This document shows positions 6,503 to 15,297 of a stretch of DNA of 25,358 nt, one piece after another. Made by a program: the position numbers and the translations under genes. The number at the start of each line of letters is the position of its first letter. The stretch's first letter is position 1. The notes below the pieces were generated by a model, which was not told the origin of the DNA, ran no database searches, and was given only the letters and a program-made list of their open reading frames with translations. Location: positions 1 to 25,358 of IMG/VR virus record IMGVR_UViG_3300006874_000125; one strand, given 5' to 3'. The stretch comes from a virus.

Positions 6503-7776
6503 TACGCAATCTCAATGTAGTCCTGCGCTGGGTCAATGTAGATGTAGTTGCTACCGAGAGCATACCCGATAATCCGCACGAAGTCACCCGTTGCTGACGG
6601 AGCCGTAGCCGTGATCTCCCCCTCAGTCGTGCTTATATAAAGGATCTGACCCGCCGTGAATCCACTATACGCTGTGCTGGCACGTATGCCTCGAACTAAA
6701 AGCCCGTCTGTGGCTGAGGATGTACCCAACGCCACACCGAACAATCCATACGTCTTCGTCTCTATATCCGCGTCTACCGCAGTCCATCCCGAAGATGTAT
6801 ACACATAGCTCTTGCCAGTACTCAATGTGTCGCTCCCGAACTTGACCACATGCCCTTCGTAGGAACCATTGCCGTAGGCAGTGCTGCGGGTTATGACTTC
6901 GAGGATCTGACCATCCAGCTCATTCCCGCCGCTAGGCGTGCTAAAAGAAACCGAACCAAGACCATCCGTGGTAAGAACTTGACCGCTGGTTCCGTCCGAA
7001 GTGGGAAGCGTGTAGGCATTGGAAATCTTAGTTACGCCTGTGTTTGCGTTTACCGCAAATACCTCAACCCCAGATCCATTTAACAGTTCATACCTCGCGG
7101 CTGTCAGATTAAAGTACAGTCCATAATTGGTAGCCCCTGCTCCTGTGTGGTACCTAAAGACATATACGTTGCCAGTGACCAGCAGCTCTGCAGAGTTGGT
7201 GAACATGTCCAAGTCCGCTGCCAACTGAGGCGTTGTATCCAATACAATATCGGTCCCACCATTGGCTCCTGTTGGGCCCGTCGGACCAGTGGGGCCTGTT
7301 GCACCGTCAGTACCATTGGTTCCATTAGTACCCGCTGCACCCGTCGGACCCGTGGGGCCAGTAGGGCCTGTAGCTCCGTCTACTCCGTTCGTTCCATTGG
7401 TGCCAGCAGGACCAGTGGGGCCTGTAGCGCCAGTCGGACCCGTCGGGCCTGTGGCTCCGTCTACTCCATTAGTACCGTTGGTGCCAGCTGCACCTGTCGG
7501 GCCCGTTGGGCCTGTTGCCCCTGTTGCCCCTGTGAGTCCAGTAGAGCCCGCCGCGCCAGTCGGACCAGTAGGGCCCGTAGGTCCAGTGGCTCCATCCGAC
7601 CCGTTAGTTCCTGCCGCACCCGTCGGGCCTGTAGGACCAGTAGCACCTGTGGGGCCCGTGGGGCCTGTAGCACCAGTATCGCCTTTGCGCCCTGTGTTAG
7701 CTACAGATACTGATCCAGTTGTAGGTACTGTAACCGTAACTGACGTACCACCAGAAACTGTAATCTCTGTAGCCAT
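6502..7776 (-). CDS. Collagen-like tail fibre protein
   Basis: A 424-aa protein with three parts. Residues 1-30 are a beta-rich head ([15 protein letters not shown]). Residues 31-173 are near-perfect Gly-X-Y triplets dominated by GPT, GAT, GTN and GVD, as in trimeric phage collagen-like fibres. The C-terminal 250 residues are a beta-rich domain with a segment [16 protein letters not shown], of a type common in tail fibre proteins of Bacteroidota phages and prophages. The product probably trimerises into a rod that projects from the virion. It sits between a tail-associated protein and the RCC1-repeat protein, and all three are joined by TAATG overlaps, so they probably form one appendage. Confidence 0.85.
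   Translation of the reverse strand: MATEITVSGGTSVTVTVPTTGSVSVANTGRKGDTGATGPTGPTGATGPTGPTGAAGTNGSDGATGPTGPTGPTGAAGSTGLTGATGATGPTGPTGAAGTNGTNGVDGATGPTGPTGATGPTGPAGTNGTNGVDGATGPTGPTGPTGAAGTNGTNGTDGATGPTGPTGPTGANGGTDIVLDTTPQLAADLDMFTNSAELLVTGNVYVFRYHTGAGATNYGLYFNLTAARYELLNGSGVEVFAVNANTGVTKISNAYTLPTSDGTSGQVLTTDGLGSVSFSTPSGGNELDGQILEVITRSTAYGNGSYEGHVVKFGSDTLSTGKSYVYTSSGWTAVDADIETKTYGLFGVALGTSSATDGLLVRGIRASTAYSGFTAGQILYISTTEGEITATAPSATGDFVRIIGYALGSNYIYIDPAQDYIEIA
7258..7686 (-). repeat. Collagen-like Gly-X-Y coding repeat
   Basis: About 143 codons of Gly-X-Y triplets inside the fibre gene. At DNA level the 9-base unit (on the plus strand GGGCCCGTC/GGACCAGTG-like words) repeats with synonymous variation. 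Larger modules of about 60-70 bases beginning near [16 protein letters not shown] are repeated with slight changes. Such arrays can change length by recombination or slippage. They also create open reading frames on the opposite strand that are not genes. Confidence 0.85.
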
Positions 7777-8261
7777 TAGATACTTTTTGAGACGTCGTCA
7801 TTAATGACAAACCTGCCCTCAAGAATGGTCCTTTGCGTATCCCCTACACTGTACTGAAAGTCATACTTGTATCTACCAGGGCGAACTTTCCTCATGTCCT
7901 GAGCAGACAGAAAGACTGTGACATTTCCTAAGTCATCCTTATTGAGGAAGCTGAAGTTCACAGGGCCCTTTACGCCCTGCTCTGTGCTACCAATAAAAAT
8001 ACCATCGGTGATGGAGTTGTCGTCGTCACTTTCGCCTCCGCCTCCGCTACTACTAGAAGTGACAGCCCGAAGAATTGGGTCGATCCGCTGAGTAGGGCTG
8101 TCCCTAGTGCTTCGAACCTGCATTAAAAAAGTGTAGTCATCTGTCAATAGAGGCAGGGCGTCGCCGCTGCTATCCTTTAGAGTCAGATTCAATTCGAAAG
8201 TATCTCCGCGTCGGCAAGTAATATCTAGCCTATCAGTTATGTCGAGATTAATCTTAGACAT
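7776..8261 (-). CDS. Tail- or baseplate-associated beta protein
   Basis: A 161-aa protein. The opening [18 protein letters not shown], the YTFLMQVRS strand and the C-terminal [11 protein letters not shown]... [10 protein letters not shown] together form a pattern I associate with phage BppU-like or Ig-like baseplate and fibre-adaptor proteins, where a first domain anchors fibres. A Ser/Gly/Asp-rich linker ([13 protein letters not shown], residues about 69-81) breaks the domain. It ends with a TAATG overlap into the fibre gene, and its start is two bases from the portal stop. An adaptor for the collagen-like fibre is the best guess. Confidence 0.6.
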   Translation of the reverse strand: MSKINLDITDRLDITCRRGDTFELNLTLKDSSGDALPLLTDDYTFLMQVRSTRDSPTQRIDPILRAVTSSSSGGGGESDDDNSITDGIFIGSTEQGVKGPVNFSFLNKDDLGNVTVFLSAQDMRKVRPGRYKYDFQYSVGDTQRTILEGRFVINDDVSKSI

Positions 8262-8263
8262 CC

Positions 8264-10690
8264 TTATACCATATTGCTAAAGTCAAATCCTGAGGGCTGC
8301 TCCTCTAGTTCTGGGCGCTTTCCCTGGCGCTGGCTGATCAGCTTGCTTTGCTCAACAGCCTGCTTCTTCACGCGCTCGTCCTTGCGGTCATCCTTCTGCG
8401 TCTCAACCGCCTTCCTGCTCTGCACCTCTCCTTGCATAGTAGCGGCTTGAACTTGCAGTTTCATCTGCATAATCTCCTTTTCGAACTGATGCTTGATCTT
8501 AGCTAGTTCTAGATCAGCCATAGCTTTAGCCTGGATCACCTGGACGTCAGCTTGGGTCTGTGTAGCAATCTCTTGCTGACGACCTTGCATCTTGATAGCC
8601 TCTGCCTGCTGAGCCTGCTGAGCCTGCATCTGCTGCATCTGCATCTGCTGATCCTGTTGCTTTTTCATTCGCTTAGACCTGCGAATAATAAGTAGCCGTT
8701 CAGCCTGGTTGATGTCTTTTAGGTTTCGGATAGCCATTGCATCCTCAAGGTCTATTTCTTTTTGAGCTAGAGACATCTGAATGTTCTGCTCTAGGTATGC
8801 CTTGTCTTTATCCTCCATGTCCTTCATCACCTTCACCCCAAAATTGTACATTGGTAGGTCCGCGAAAGTGGCTAAGACATTCATGTTGCTATCCCCAATA
8901 GCATTTCGGTAGGCCGTATGAATGGCTGATTCTTGCGGCAGGATCTGAAGACACTTAACTACATCCTCACAAACCTTGCGATAAAGCACCATGGCGGCAT
9001 TGGTGATGTCGTATGTAGCGTTATTGCTGGCAGCGATAGCTTGCTGCTGGACACCAACCAGCGTATCCCCCTTCGGAGTTGACGCATCAGCCATTTCATT
9101 GATACCCGTGGTATCGCGAATCATGCGCAGATAGTGGTTGTACAGCGCAATGAGCTCGTTAATATTACGGATGCTGTTGCCTATCTCTCGTACTGGCGGA
9201 TTCTGGAAGCCACCCTCAGGGTTCTTACTTCGGTAGTAAAAGACCCCCGTCTGTTCGTAGATATCATGGAGATCCAAAGGTTGAAGCTCTCCGCCTTTAC
9301 CAAGCTGAACATTCTCCAGACCTTCAATATCAATAACCAGGCCGTCTGGTTTCGCTTTGGCAATGGCTTGCTGAAGTTTCAAGTGTGTAAGCTGCAGCAT
9401 ATCCGCAAACCCCACACACCCGTCAACCATAGACTTAGGCATATTAGCCACCATATTCGTCGACACCACAGAATACGACATCCGCGCCCTGGTGACATCA
9501 TGCATGTTCTTTGGCGTGTTGTACTGCTTACCATAATTAATCAGATGATCTGTACCTAGAATGTACATACCCTGGTAGATACACTCAACATCCATAGAGT
9601 GGGGGGTGCGATCGTAAACGCTACCTTTCTTCTCTTTATATGCAAAGCCCTCGTAGAAGAAGTTTGTATTCCCATACTGATTCTCCTTCTCCTCGAAGTA
9701 CATCGTGTCTACTGTCTTGAACTCAAACTCCAACACTTCAATAACATGGCCGCTGAAGTTCTGCTTCTGTAATCCACTGGTACTGTATGGGTGGTCAGGG
9801 TATTTGCTGGAGCTAGAACGCCGAGACTTTTTAAGCAGGTCTTTTAACTGCTGCTCGGTCATCTGATCCCCCGCCAAACGCTTCAGCTCAGCTAGAGTGA
9901 TTTCCCGTACATGCCCCATGTACACAACATCATCAAAATTGGGATCTTGCGTATACCCATGAACAAAATGTACTGGGTCTACATAGTCGAGCTTGATACC
10001 GTAGCTAGGGTCATTACTCCGTTTCACTACAGCCATACCGCAACTAGTCAAGTCATTGACGCAACGCCGATAAACCCCCTCACTAAAATCGTTCCACTGC
10101 AAGGTCATTTCCGTTGCAACCTGCGCCGCTATCTCTGCATCTGTTTTGATGTTAGTGGCCATAAAAATTTCGGCCTCTTCAGTCGTCTCAGGTATTTGCT
10201 CCGCAGGTTCATCTAGAACGGGCTGCCCCATGCGCTGCTCCAGCTCCATAAACATGGGGCGCATAGCCACCTTGTTCTGCATGATATTCTTCTGCAGATT
10301 CTTTTCGCTAGAAGACAAAGGGTCTACTGCCTCTAGGTTCGGATACATATTCCTACCTAGAATCTTGTTGACCACAACACGAACAAACTTGGGTAGAACA
10401 GGGACTGGGGTGTAGTCCAAATTCATCAAGGATCCCTCCCCGTTGTTTGGATCCGTAGTGTTTAGCAACTGCTTATAGATAGCAGTGTCCTGGGTTCCAT
10501 TCGCATAATCCCTGTTGCGAGCAAAGATATTCTTCCTACCCCCGAAAGTAGAAGTATTGTCCTGAGTGTTACCCCATTGCGCTTCGATTGCCTTAGCGTA
10601 CTTCAGCCCATATTCTTTGGAAAGCTTCTCCTCTTGCGGCGCCAGTGGATCTGGGAAACCACCTGGATCACCTGACTTATTGTTGTACAT
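8264..10690 (-). CDS. Portal protein
   Basis: An 808-aa protein expected to form the dodecameric ring at one capsid vertex through which DNA is packaged and ejected. The N-terminal third has features seen in large podovirus-type portals (NRDYANGTQDTAIYKQLL; DYTPVPVLPKFVRVV; a TEMTLQWNDFSE helix before a beta domain). A middle region carries the helical stem-like segment (NSIRNINELIALYNHYLRM, then GINEMADAS). From about residue 675 there is a long Gln/Met/Lys-rich coiled coil and a basic disordered tail, a barrel extension typical of larger portals. Its position directly after the terminase gene in transcription order agrees. A TATATTTG box lies 22 bases before the ATG. Confidence 0.85.
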   Translation of the reverse strand: MYNNKSGDPGGFPDPLAPQEEKLSKEYGLKYAKAIEAQWGNTQDNTSTFGGRKNIFARNRDYANGTQDTAIYKQLLNTTDPNNGEGSLMNLDYTPVPVLPKFVRVVVNKILGRNMYPNLEAVDPLSSSEKNLQKNIMQNKVAMRPMFMELEQRMGQPVLDEPAEQIPETTEEAEIFMATNIKTDAEIAAQVATEMTLQWNDFSEGVYRRCVNDLTSCGMAVVKRSNDPSYGIKLDYVDPVHFVHGYTQDPNFDDVVYMGHVREITLAELKRLAGDQMTEQQLKDLLKKSRRSSSSKYPDHPYSTSGLQKQNFSGHVIEVLEFEFKTVDTMYFEEKENQYGNTNFFYEGFAYKEKKGSVYDRTPHSMDVECIYQGMYILGTDHLINYGKQYNTPKNMHDVTRARMSYSVVSTNMVANMPKSMVDGCVGFADMLQLTHLKLQQAIAKAKPDGLVIDIEGLENVQLGKGGELQPLDLHDIYEQTGVFYYRSKNPEGGFQNPPVREIGNSIRNINELIALYNHYLRMIRDTTGINEMADASTPKGDTLVGVQQQAIAASNNATYDITNAAMVLYRKVCEDVVKCLQILPQESAIHTAYRNAIGDSNMNVLATFADLPMYNFGVKVMKDMEDKDKAYLEQNIQMSLAQKEIDLEDAMAIRNLKDINQAERLLIIRRSKRMKKQQDQQMQMQQMQAQQAQQAEAIKMQGRQQEIATQTQADVQVIQAKAMADLELAKIKHQFEKEIMQMKLQVQAATMQGEVQSRKAVETQKDDRKDERVKKQAVEQSKLISQRQGKRPELEEQPSGFDFSNMV

Positions 10691-10712
10691 GTAGGGATTA
10701 CGTTATCACCCA

Positions 10713-10720
10713 CAAATATA
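10713..10720 (-). promoter_or_regulatory. TATATTTG promoter-like box before portal
   Basis: An exact TATATTTG on the minus strand in the 36-base gap between the terminase stop and the portal ATG. Spacing to the ATG (22 bases) is like that of the copy at 3818. It would give a short 5' leader and a separately started portal-fibre-RCC1 transcript. No clear TTTG box lies at the usual -33 distance. Confidence 0.55.
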
Positions 10721-10726
10721 ACTAAA

Positions 10727-12844
10727 TCATCCGCGCACCTTATAACGCCTAAAAAAGCGCTTCTCGTCAAATTTAGAGTCTTGTTTTTTCTGCTTGACTT
10801 TTTGTGCCGCTAATAATGCTAAGCCAGAGCTAATGGTAAGGTCGAATCGCGTCCTGTTATTGATGTCGTAGCCAATCCAGTCCTCCAGGGTTTTATTGAA
10901 ATACATTGCCCCCATCTCCCCAGTCTCTCTATTAACGCCAACATGGTTGTGGATGTAGGCCTCGATAGCCTGGGCGTGGGACTGTATTACATCTTGAGAA
11001 TTAGACGGGATACCCTTCGTCTTTACCTTGATGTTTGTGTTGGGGGCAGATAGGTGCTTAGGCCTATCCAAAAGATACCCATCATATCCACGTTGCTCAA
11101 AGTACCGCGCAATACCATACTTGTTGTTCTCTATCAGTATCGGGTATCCGTAGAAGACTGCGGCCATAAGTACGTCTTCATAAAAGATCGAAGCCAGCGG
11201 AGGACGGGAAGCGTACTCCAACACAAACATATTAGCAGGAGCATCCATGCTAAACTTATTGTATAAGTGCAATGCTCCTTTAGATCCTCTGCCGTCAACA
11301 GTGGCGTCAAGATCATAACTATCCACGCCGCCACAACCAAGATGTGTATTAGGCGCCACCCTTTTGTTTCTTTCATATACTTTCAAATTACGCTGCCCAG
11401 ACTCTGGCATCCACGCCACCTTAAACCTACCCTTAGGGTCTGGAGTGAACACAACCTCAGTATCCTTTACACCACCTTTCCATGTGAAGCTACCCGTCAC
11501 CACAGGGTTTGGGAATAGATCATCGTTGTGTTCTATCTGCTCATAGATCTGGCCGATATTAAACAGACTAGCCTCAATGCTATCCCTAAAAGCTTCGTCT
11601 GTAGTAAATGGGAACTGCCTTATGATCTCATTCAGCTCACTAGGATCATCGCGCAAACTATCCCTCTCGTTCTTCAAGAAGGTCTTCGCCCCCATGTGTA
11701 TCCACTCCCCATCAATACCTTCAACTGGCTCCTTTGGGTCGTCCACTACGGGGTGCCCGTACAGATCAAAGAACCCCTCTAGAGAGTCGTGGGCTGGGAT
11801 GAACAGCCGATACAACCCAGACCTAGTCCTCCCATTCTTGTTCCGCTCCTGAGGATCCGAGTCCGCCCATAAATCTTTGTACTCGCTTCCGCCTTTCCCC
11901 ATTGGATTCACGGTGCTTCCGACCATGGCCTTGCCTACGACCTTCCGACCAACGATCAAACATGTCCGCTGGATCCTCCAGGCCTCTCTTATGTCTGTTG
12001 GTTTTTCCCATTTGCCTGCCTCATCTAAGTATAGCAGGTGAAGTTTCTCCCCGTCGTATGCGTTGTTTGTGGTGTTCTTCCAATTGATCACCGTATTCAA
12101 GGCGTCACCAACCTGTGCTGTTTTGTTTTTCTTCGTGATCTTCTTCGATGGTTCTCGGAACGCCAACTCCATACGGGGATTCGTTGTACCATCCTGAATA
12201 GGCTTGAAGAAGAATGGGTACTTGCGGAACATGTTGACCACCTTCTTCATGAAGATGTTCTCTTGAGCGTCCTTACCCGTCTTACTCTGAATGCCTATCA
12301 GCTTGTCCTTGACCTGCGTAGCTTCATCTACGATGACAGAAGAGCATATGTTGGTGTATCCTGATCTACGGCATTTGGTATATAGCTGTCCGATACAACG
12401 AGGGTCCGCCTCACACGCAGCCAAATGTAAGAAAATATCTCTCTGGAAATCAAGGTAGTAAGGGGCACCGATGTCCAGCTGCCCCCACTGCAGCATCATA
12501 TAGTGACGACCCGTGATGTATGTAGCATCACCTCGATTATAAAACCAAACGCCCTCACGCCTACGCCGAAACTCCTCCTCGATGTATGGACGAAACTTTT
12601 CTCTGAACTCCCTCGGCATCTCCGCCCACTCATCCATAGAACGTATACGCGATAACTCCTTGGGAAGATCAACGCGCCGCCAATGCTGATCAGCAATGGG
12701 AAGACCATGGAAGAGGATGTCTCGGACCTTAGGCGCCTTGGGTAAGACAATGACAATCCCACCGACCTCGATGTGGTCGCCCAGCGTACCGTTGGCACAA
12801 ATCGCCACGCCCTGTTCATCATATCCCTCTACCTTAACTAGCAT
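10727..12844 (-). CDS. terL: Terminase large subunit
   Basis: A 705-aa packaging motor with ATPase and nuclease halves. The adenine- and phosphate-binding part shows YTKCRRSGYTN (residues 155-165), a variant Walker A of the R-R-x-G-x-T type seen in many terminases. Walker B is LYLDEAGK (271-278), with DE as metal and catalytic acids. A coupling motif GSTVNP follows at 309-314. The C-terminal RNase H-like nuclease begins with GVDSYDLD (506-513), giving the first metal-binding Asp residues. It is large for TerL because of an N-terminal extension of about 130 residues. No small terminase is obvious nearby. Its ATG overlaps the stop of the GT-A-like gene (TAATG). Confidence 0.93.
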   Translation of the reverse strand: MLVKVEGYDEQGVAICANGTLGDHIEVGGIVIVLPKAPKVRDILFHGLPIADQHWRRVDLPKELSRIRSMDEWAEMPREFREKFRPYIEEEFRRRREGVWFYNRGDATYITGRHYMMLQWGQLDIGAPYYLDFQRDIFLHLAACEADPRCIGQLYTKCRRSGYTNICSSVIVDEATQVKDKLIGIQSKTGKDAQENIFMKKVVNMFRKYPFFFKPIQDGTTNPRMELAFREPSKKITKKNKTAQVGDALNTVINWKNTTNNAYDGEKLHLLYLDEAGKWEKPTDIREAWRIQRTCLIVGRKVVGKAMVGSTVNPMGKGGSEYKDLWADSDPQERNKNGRTRSGLYRLFIPAHDSLEGFFDLYGHPVVDDPKEPVEGIDGEWIHMGAKTFLKNERDSLRDDPSELNEIIRQFPFTTDEAFRDSIEASLFNIGQIYEQIEHNDDLFPNPVVTGSFTWKGGVKDTEVVFTPDPKGRFKVAWMPESGQRNLKVYERNKRVAPNTHLGCGGVDSYDLDATVDGRGSKGALHLYNKFSMDAPANMFVLEYASRPPLASIFYEDVLMAAVFYGYPILIENNKYGIARYFEQRGYDGYLLDRPKHLSAPNTNIKVKTKGIPSNSQDVIQSHAQAIEAYIHNHVGVNRETGEMGAMYFNKTLEDWIGYDINNRTRFDLTISSGLALLAAQKVKQKKQDSKFDEKRFFRRYKVRG

Positions 12845-13584
12845 TAACCAAAATGCCCGTCTAAATATAGGTCCAAGCTTGGGTGACGGTGGCGGATTAC
12901 CTCTCTGCTTAGATACCGTGGATAGGCAGCGACCTCCATATACGATGAATAGCTGTGTATGTTGACGCCGTTTTTTACGTCAATACAATCCTCCTCGTCG
13001 AAGCTGACGTTCTCAATAATGTCCTCCCCCCACTTATCTACCATGGCATCGATAACCTTACCATCGAAATTAAACGTCTGATCAGAATCATAAATCGTGA
13101 GGGGATTCACTGAGTGTCTCAAACTGTGGGTCAAGAAGAACTGGCCAGAGCTAATCAGATAGTGATTCCTTGGTGTGAATACGCAGGTGTCTTCTTCGCC
13201 TGGCATGGCGCTCATGATAACACAGTTCTTGGTGCCAAAGGTCGCCACCTTCTTACCCTCTAAAACCCCAGCGCACTCCACTAGATAACCTGCCCCATGC
13301 ACATTGTTACTCCCCCACCAAGCAATGTAGTCGCACCCCATCTGGATGGCACGTAGCCACGCATAGGAGAACTTGTTGGATACAGGGTCATTAGCAAACA
13401 TCTCGTGCTGGATACCGCGTGACGCACAGAATTGTGCTACATCGTAGCTTTCCCCTATAGCTAACCCTACAACATCGTGACCATCGTAACTGAAAAACTG
13501 CATCGCCCCCTGCATATCATCCAATGCCATCTTAGTCAATGCGGGGCGTCCGTGGTACACCATGAAGAAACAGACGCTCCTCAT
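12844..13584 (-). CDS. GT-A-like (glycosyltransferase-type) protein
   Basis: A 246-aa protein. The start SVCFFMVYHGRPALTKMALDDM looks like the first strand and helix of a GT-A nucleotide-sugar fold. NDPVSNKFSYAWLRAIQMGCDYIAWWGSNN (residues 66-94) matches the family layout in which a KxN-type helix precedes the metal-binding motif. Here the usual D-x-D or GSDD reads GSNN, so metal binding and catalysis may be altered or lost. Known relatives transfer sugars to DNA, protein or surface glycans. The gene overlaps both neighbours and lies directly before terL, an unusual site for such an enzyme. Assignment rests on pattern only. Confidence 0.55.
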   Translation of the reverse strand: MRSVCFFMVYHGRPALTKMALDDMQGAMQFFSYDGHDVVGLAIGESYDVAQFCASRGIQHEMFANDPVSNKFSYAWLRAIQMGCDYIAWWGSNNVHGAGYLVECAGVLEGKKVATFGTKNCVIMSAMPGEEDTCVFTPRNHYLISSGQFFLTHSLRHSVNPLTIYDSDQTFNFDGKVIDAMVDKWGEDIIENVSFDEEDCIDVKNGVNIHSYSSYMEVAAYPRYLSREVIRHRHPSLDLYLDGHFG

Positions 13585-13868
13585 ATTGGCTTGTTCTGTC
13601 TTTCAGAATCTACCTCTATAGCTATTGGGGTCTTTGGGCCTAGATACCCCCCAGTAGTATTGAATGAGATATACTCTAGCGCCTCCTCCTGACTCATCTC
13701 ATCCCGCTTCATGCAGACCTCGACCATCCTGTCATGGTCATACACCGCAACAGGCTCAATGCCCACAGTGATACCTATAAGAGCGTCTTCGAATCCATCC
13801 CAGGTGATGCACTCATTGTCTTCCAGGGACATCATCAGTTTATCCCAACCTTTTGCTTGCCAACTCAT
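13581..13868 (-). CDS. Conserved small phage protein of unknown function
   Basis: A 95-aa acidic protein. The order of motifs (TWDGFEDALIGI, AVYDHDRMVEVCM, MSQEEALEYISFNTTGGYLG, TPIAI) is one I recognise from small uncharacterised phage proteins: a short helical domain ending with EEAxEYxxFN and a Gly-Tyr/Val-Gly turn. No catalytic motif stands out. It overlaps genes on both sides by four bases (ATGA), so it is firmly inside the terminase operon. Function unknown. Confidence 0.7.
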   Translation of the reverse strand: MSWQAKGWDKLMMSLEDNECITWDGFEDALIGITVGIEPVAVYDHDRMVEVCMKRDEMSQEEALEYISFNTTGGYLGPKTPIAIEVDSERQNKPI

Positions 13869-14155
13869 TTTGAAAATCTTTCTGCAAAACCACCAGAGTA
13901 ATCCTTATCCTCTGTCATGGTTCCGCTCAAAGTAAGATCTTTCATCATCTGCTCCAGCCGCTGTCTTTCAACAAGAAGTTCTTTACAATCTATAGCCGTC
14001 TGCTTAATAGACTGAAGCTCAGCCTTTCTAGCGCTACCATTGATCTCCTTGTCTACAGGCTTTTTGATTTCCTCAATCATATTGTTGATAGCTACCTCCA
14101 TAGAAGCCATCAACCGACGAGCAGCATCAATCGTGGTGAATTGCTTTCTGGACAT
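13865..14155 (-). CDS. Small helical hypothetical protein
   Basis: A 96-aa protein that is charged, almost entirely helical and probably coiled-coil (RRLMASMEVAINNMIEEIKK; AELQSIKQTAIDCKELLVER; RLEQMMKDL). The ATG at 14155 is chosen although the frame is open to 14314, because the extra segment lies inside the co-chaperonin gene and is Cys/Arg/Trp rich like an out-of-frame read. It overlaps the co-chaperonin gene by 29 bases and the following gene by four. A small DNA-packaging accessory is conceivable from position near terL, but there is no direct sign of it. Confidence 0.6.
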   Translation of the reverse strand: MSRKQFTTIDAARRLMASMEVAINNMIEEIKKPVDKEINGSARKAELQSIKQTAIDCKELLVERQRLEQMMKDLTLSGTMTEDKDYSGGFAERFSK

Positions 14156-14723
14156 ACAGTAAGTCTTCGGTTCGTACTCGGTACATCGTCTCGTCGTTGA
14201 CCTTAAAATCGTAACGCAGCTTGCTAGGGAAAACAACCACATCACCCTCTTCAATCCCCAGGTCCTTGTGCATATACGTTCGATACGCAAGAACTCCACG
14301 ATCTGGATCAGCATCCTTTAGTCGCACCTCTGTCCACAGCTGCGTGCGATCCACTATCTCCTCCTGGTGTGGGCGAAGGATAGACCACATAGACAATGGT
14401 ATGACATCATCCTCACCTTTCGGGGTGTACGCAAAAGCATGGCAGTTGATGGTGACATCAGGATCGTAGCTTACCAAGTACTCCCCCTCCCTGTCTGCAA
14501 AAGGCATCCCCCCATTGATGACCACCAAATGATGGAAGTACAATGTGTCCCCTACTTTGACAGGGGTGTCGTACTTCTTCGGTACCGACACCACCTCCCC
14601 TTCACACACCCTATGTTCAAACTCGTTGAACTTAGTCTCCATGTAGATATTCTGGTCACCCAGCTTAATCTCGTCTTGCAGCAGCTTGTCTAGCTTCACC
14701 ACAAAGTAATGCAGCATATCCAT
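14127..14723 (-). CDS. GroES-like viral co-chaperonin
   Basis: A 198-aa protein. The N-terminus (FVVKLDKLLQDEIKLGDQNIYM) and the block GEVVSVPKKYDTPVKVGDTLYFHHLVV (residues 42-68) resemble phage co-chaperonins. The C-terminal block LGIEEGDVVVFPSKLRYDF, then VNDETMYRVRTEDLLYV (residues 155-191) has the GD-V-x-F ... Y ... R-x-x-D-[IL]-L pattern at the end of Cpn10/GroES. An insert of about 70 residues separates the halves, so the protein is twice the usual 95-110 aa. Known phage co-chaperonins (T4 Gp31 type) work with host GroEL to fold capsid proteins. No GroEL gene is in the window. The ATG overlaps the upstream stop (TAATG). Confidence 0.7.
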   Translation of the reverse strand: MDMLHYFVVKLDKLLQDEIKLGDQNIYMETKFNEFEHRVCEGEVVSVPKKYDTPVKVGDTLYFHHLVVINGGMPFADREGEYLVSYDPDVTINCHAFAYTPKGEDDVIPLSMWSILRPHQEEIVDRTQLWTEVRLKDADPDRGVLAYRTYMHKDLGIEEGDVVVFPSKLRYDFKVNDETMYRVRTEDLLYVQKAIHHD

Positions 14724-14959
14724 TAGAAATTCAAATCAAACTCAAGTAAACACGGGAGACCATCGATCGCCTTCCAGAGAGACTGACCCCCATCGACACC
14801 GATGTAGATTAAGTACCTACTGCGACCATACCTATGCAGATGCTCCTCGTCTAAGACGATCGTCGATACACTCCCATCACCTACGCGCATACCTAGGTAA
14901 TATGCCATCGCGTCCTTTGGGTTCGGACCGATTATGATTTTTCTGATTATTCCATTCAT
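14723..14959 (-). CDS. Small hypothetical protein
   Basis: A 78-aa protein of unrecognised family. It begins MNGIIRKIIIGPNPKDAMAYYLG and continues with a beta-like pattern (GSVSTIVLDEEHLHRYGRSRYLIYIG). It ends LPCLLEFDLNF. The ATG at 14959 is preferred over the upstream TTG because it forms an ATGA overlap with the preceding stop. It is co-translated with the co-chaperonin through a TAATG junction. It is probably a compact alpha/beta protein; no role can be given. Confidence 0.6.
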   Translation of the reverse strand: MNGIIRKIIIGPNPKDAMAYYLGMRVGDGSVSTIVLDEEHLHRYGRSRYLIYIGVDGGQSLWKAIDGLPCLLEFDLNF

Positions 14960-15297
14960 CAATTGCAAGATGGGTCAAACCCGTCTTGCTCGTTAAGACC
15001 ATCTATGATCTCTTTGTACCAGTTTTCACTATCGAATTCAACATCCTCCTCTGCAGGGAAGACATACGAGAACCGCAAAAAATCGAACACCTCATCCAAA
15101 ACATCCTCGCTCTCTACATCTAGAGAGAACACCGCTTTCAAAACTGGGTCATCAAATTCATCTGTAGACAACATGCCAGTGAGCATCACGTTGATCACCT
15201 GCCCTTGCAGGTCATACTTATTCACCAGCATATCCACTATCTTGTGAACCTTCTGCATCTCCACTAGAAACAACTCCTTTCGCGTCAGATCGTCCAT
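14959..15297 (-). CDS. Acidic hypothetical protein, first gene of terL operon
   Basis: A 112-aa, strongly acidic protein. A first helical part (LTRKELFLVEMQKVHKIVDMLV) is followed by an Asp/Glu/Phe-rich part (DVLDEVFDFLRFSYVFPAEED). The ATG at 15297 is chosen over the start at 15408 because the extra 37 residues are the antisense of a better supported plus-strand gene. The leader holds GGAAG about 10 bases upstream. Its ATG shares bases with that of the divergent gene (CATG). A TATCTTTG box lies 46 bases upstream, inside the opposite gene. Function unknown. Confidence 0.6.
   Translation of the reverse strand: MDDLTRKELFLVEMQKVHKIVDMLVNKYDLQGQVINVMLTGMLSTDEFDDPVLKAVFSLDVESEDVLDEVFDFLRFSYVFPAEEDVEFDSENWYKEIIDGLNEQDGFDPSCN

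Noticed and set aside
7258-7686. Repeat array considered as a CRISPR-like array
   Set aside because: The repeats are in-frame Gly-X-Y codons without spacers of constant length.
7147-7804. Plus-strand open frames with GPVGPV or Arg/Ser/Cys repeats
   Set aside because: They are the reverse side of the collagen-coding repeat, which opens several frames; the minus-strand frame has defined flanking domains and junctions.
14156-14314. N-terminal extension of the 96-aa helical protein
   Set aside because: It lies inside the co-chaperonin gene and has out-of-frame composition; the ATG at 14155 fits.
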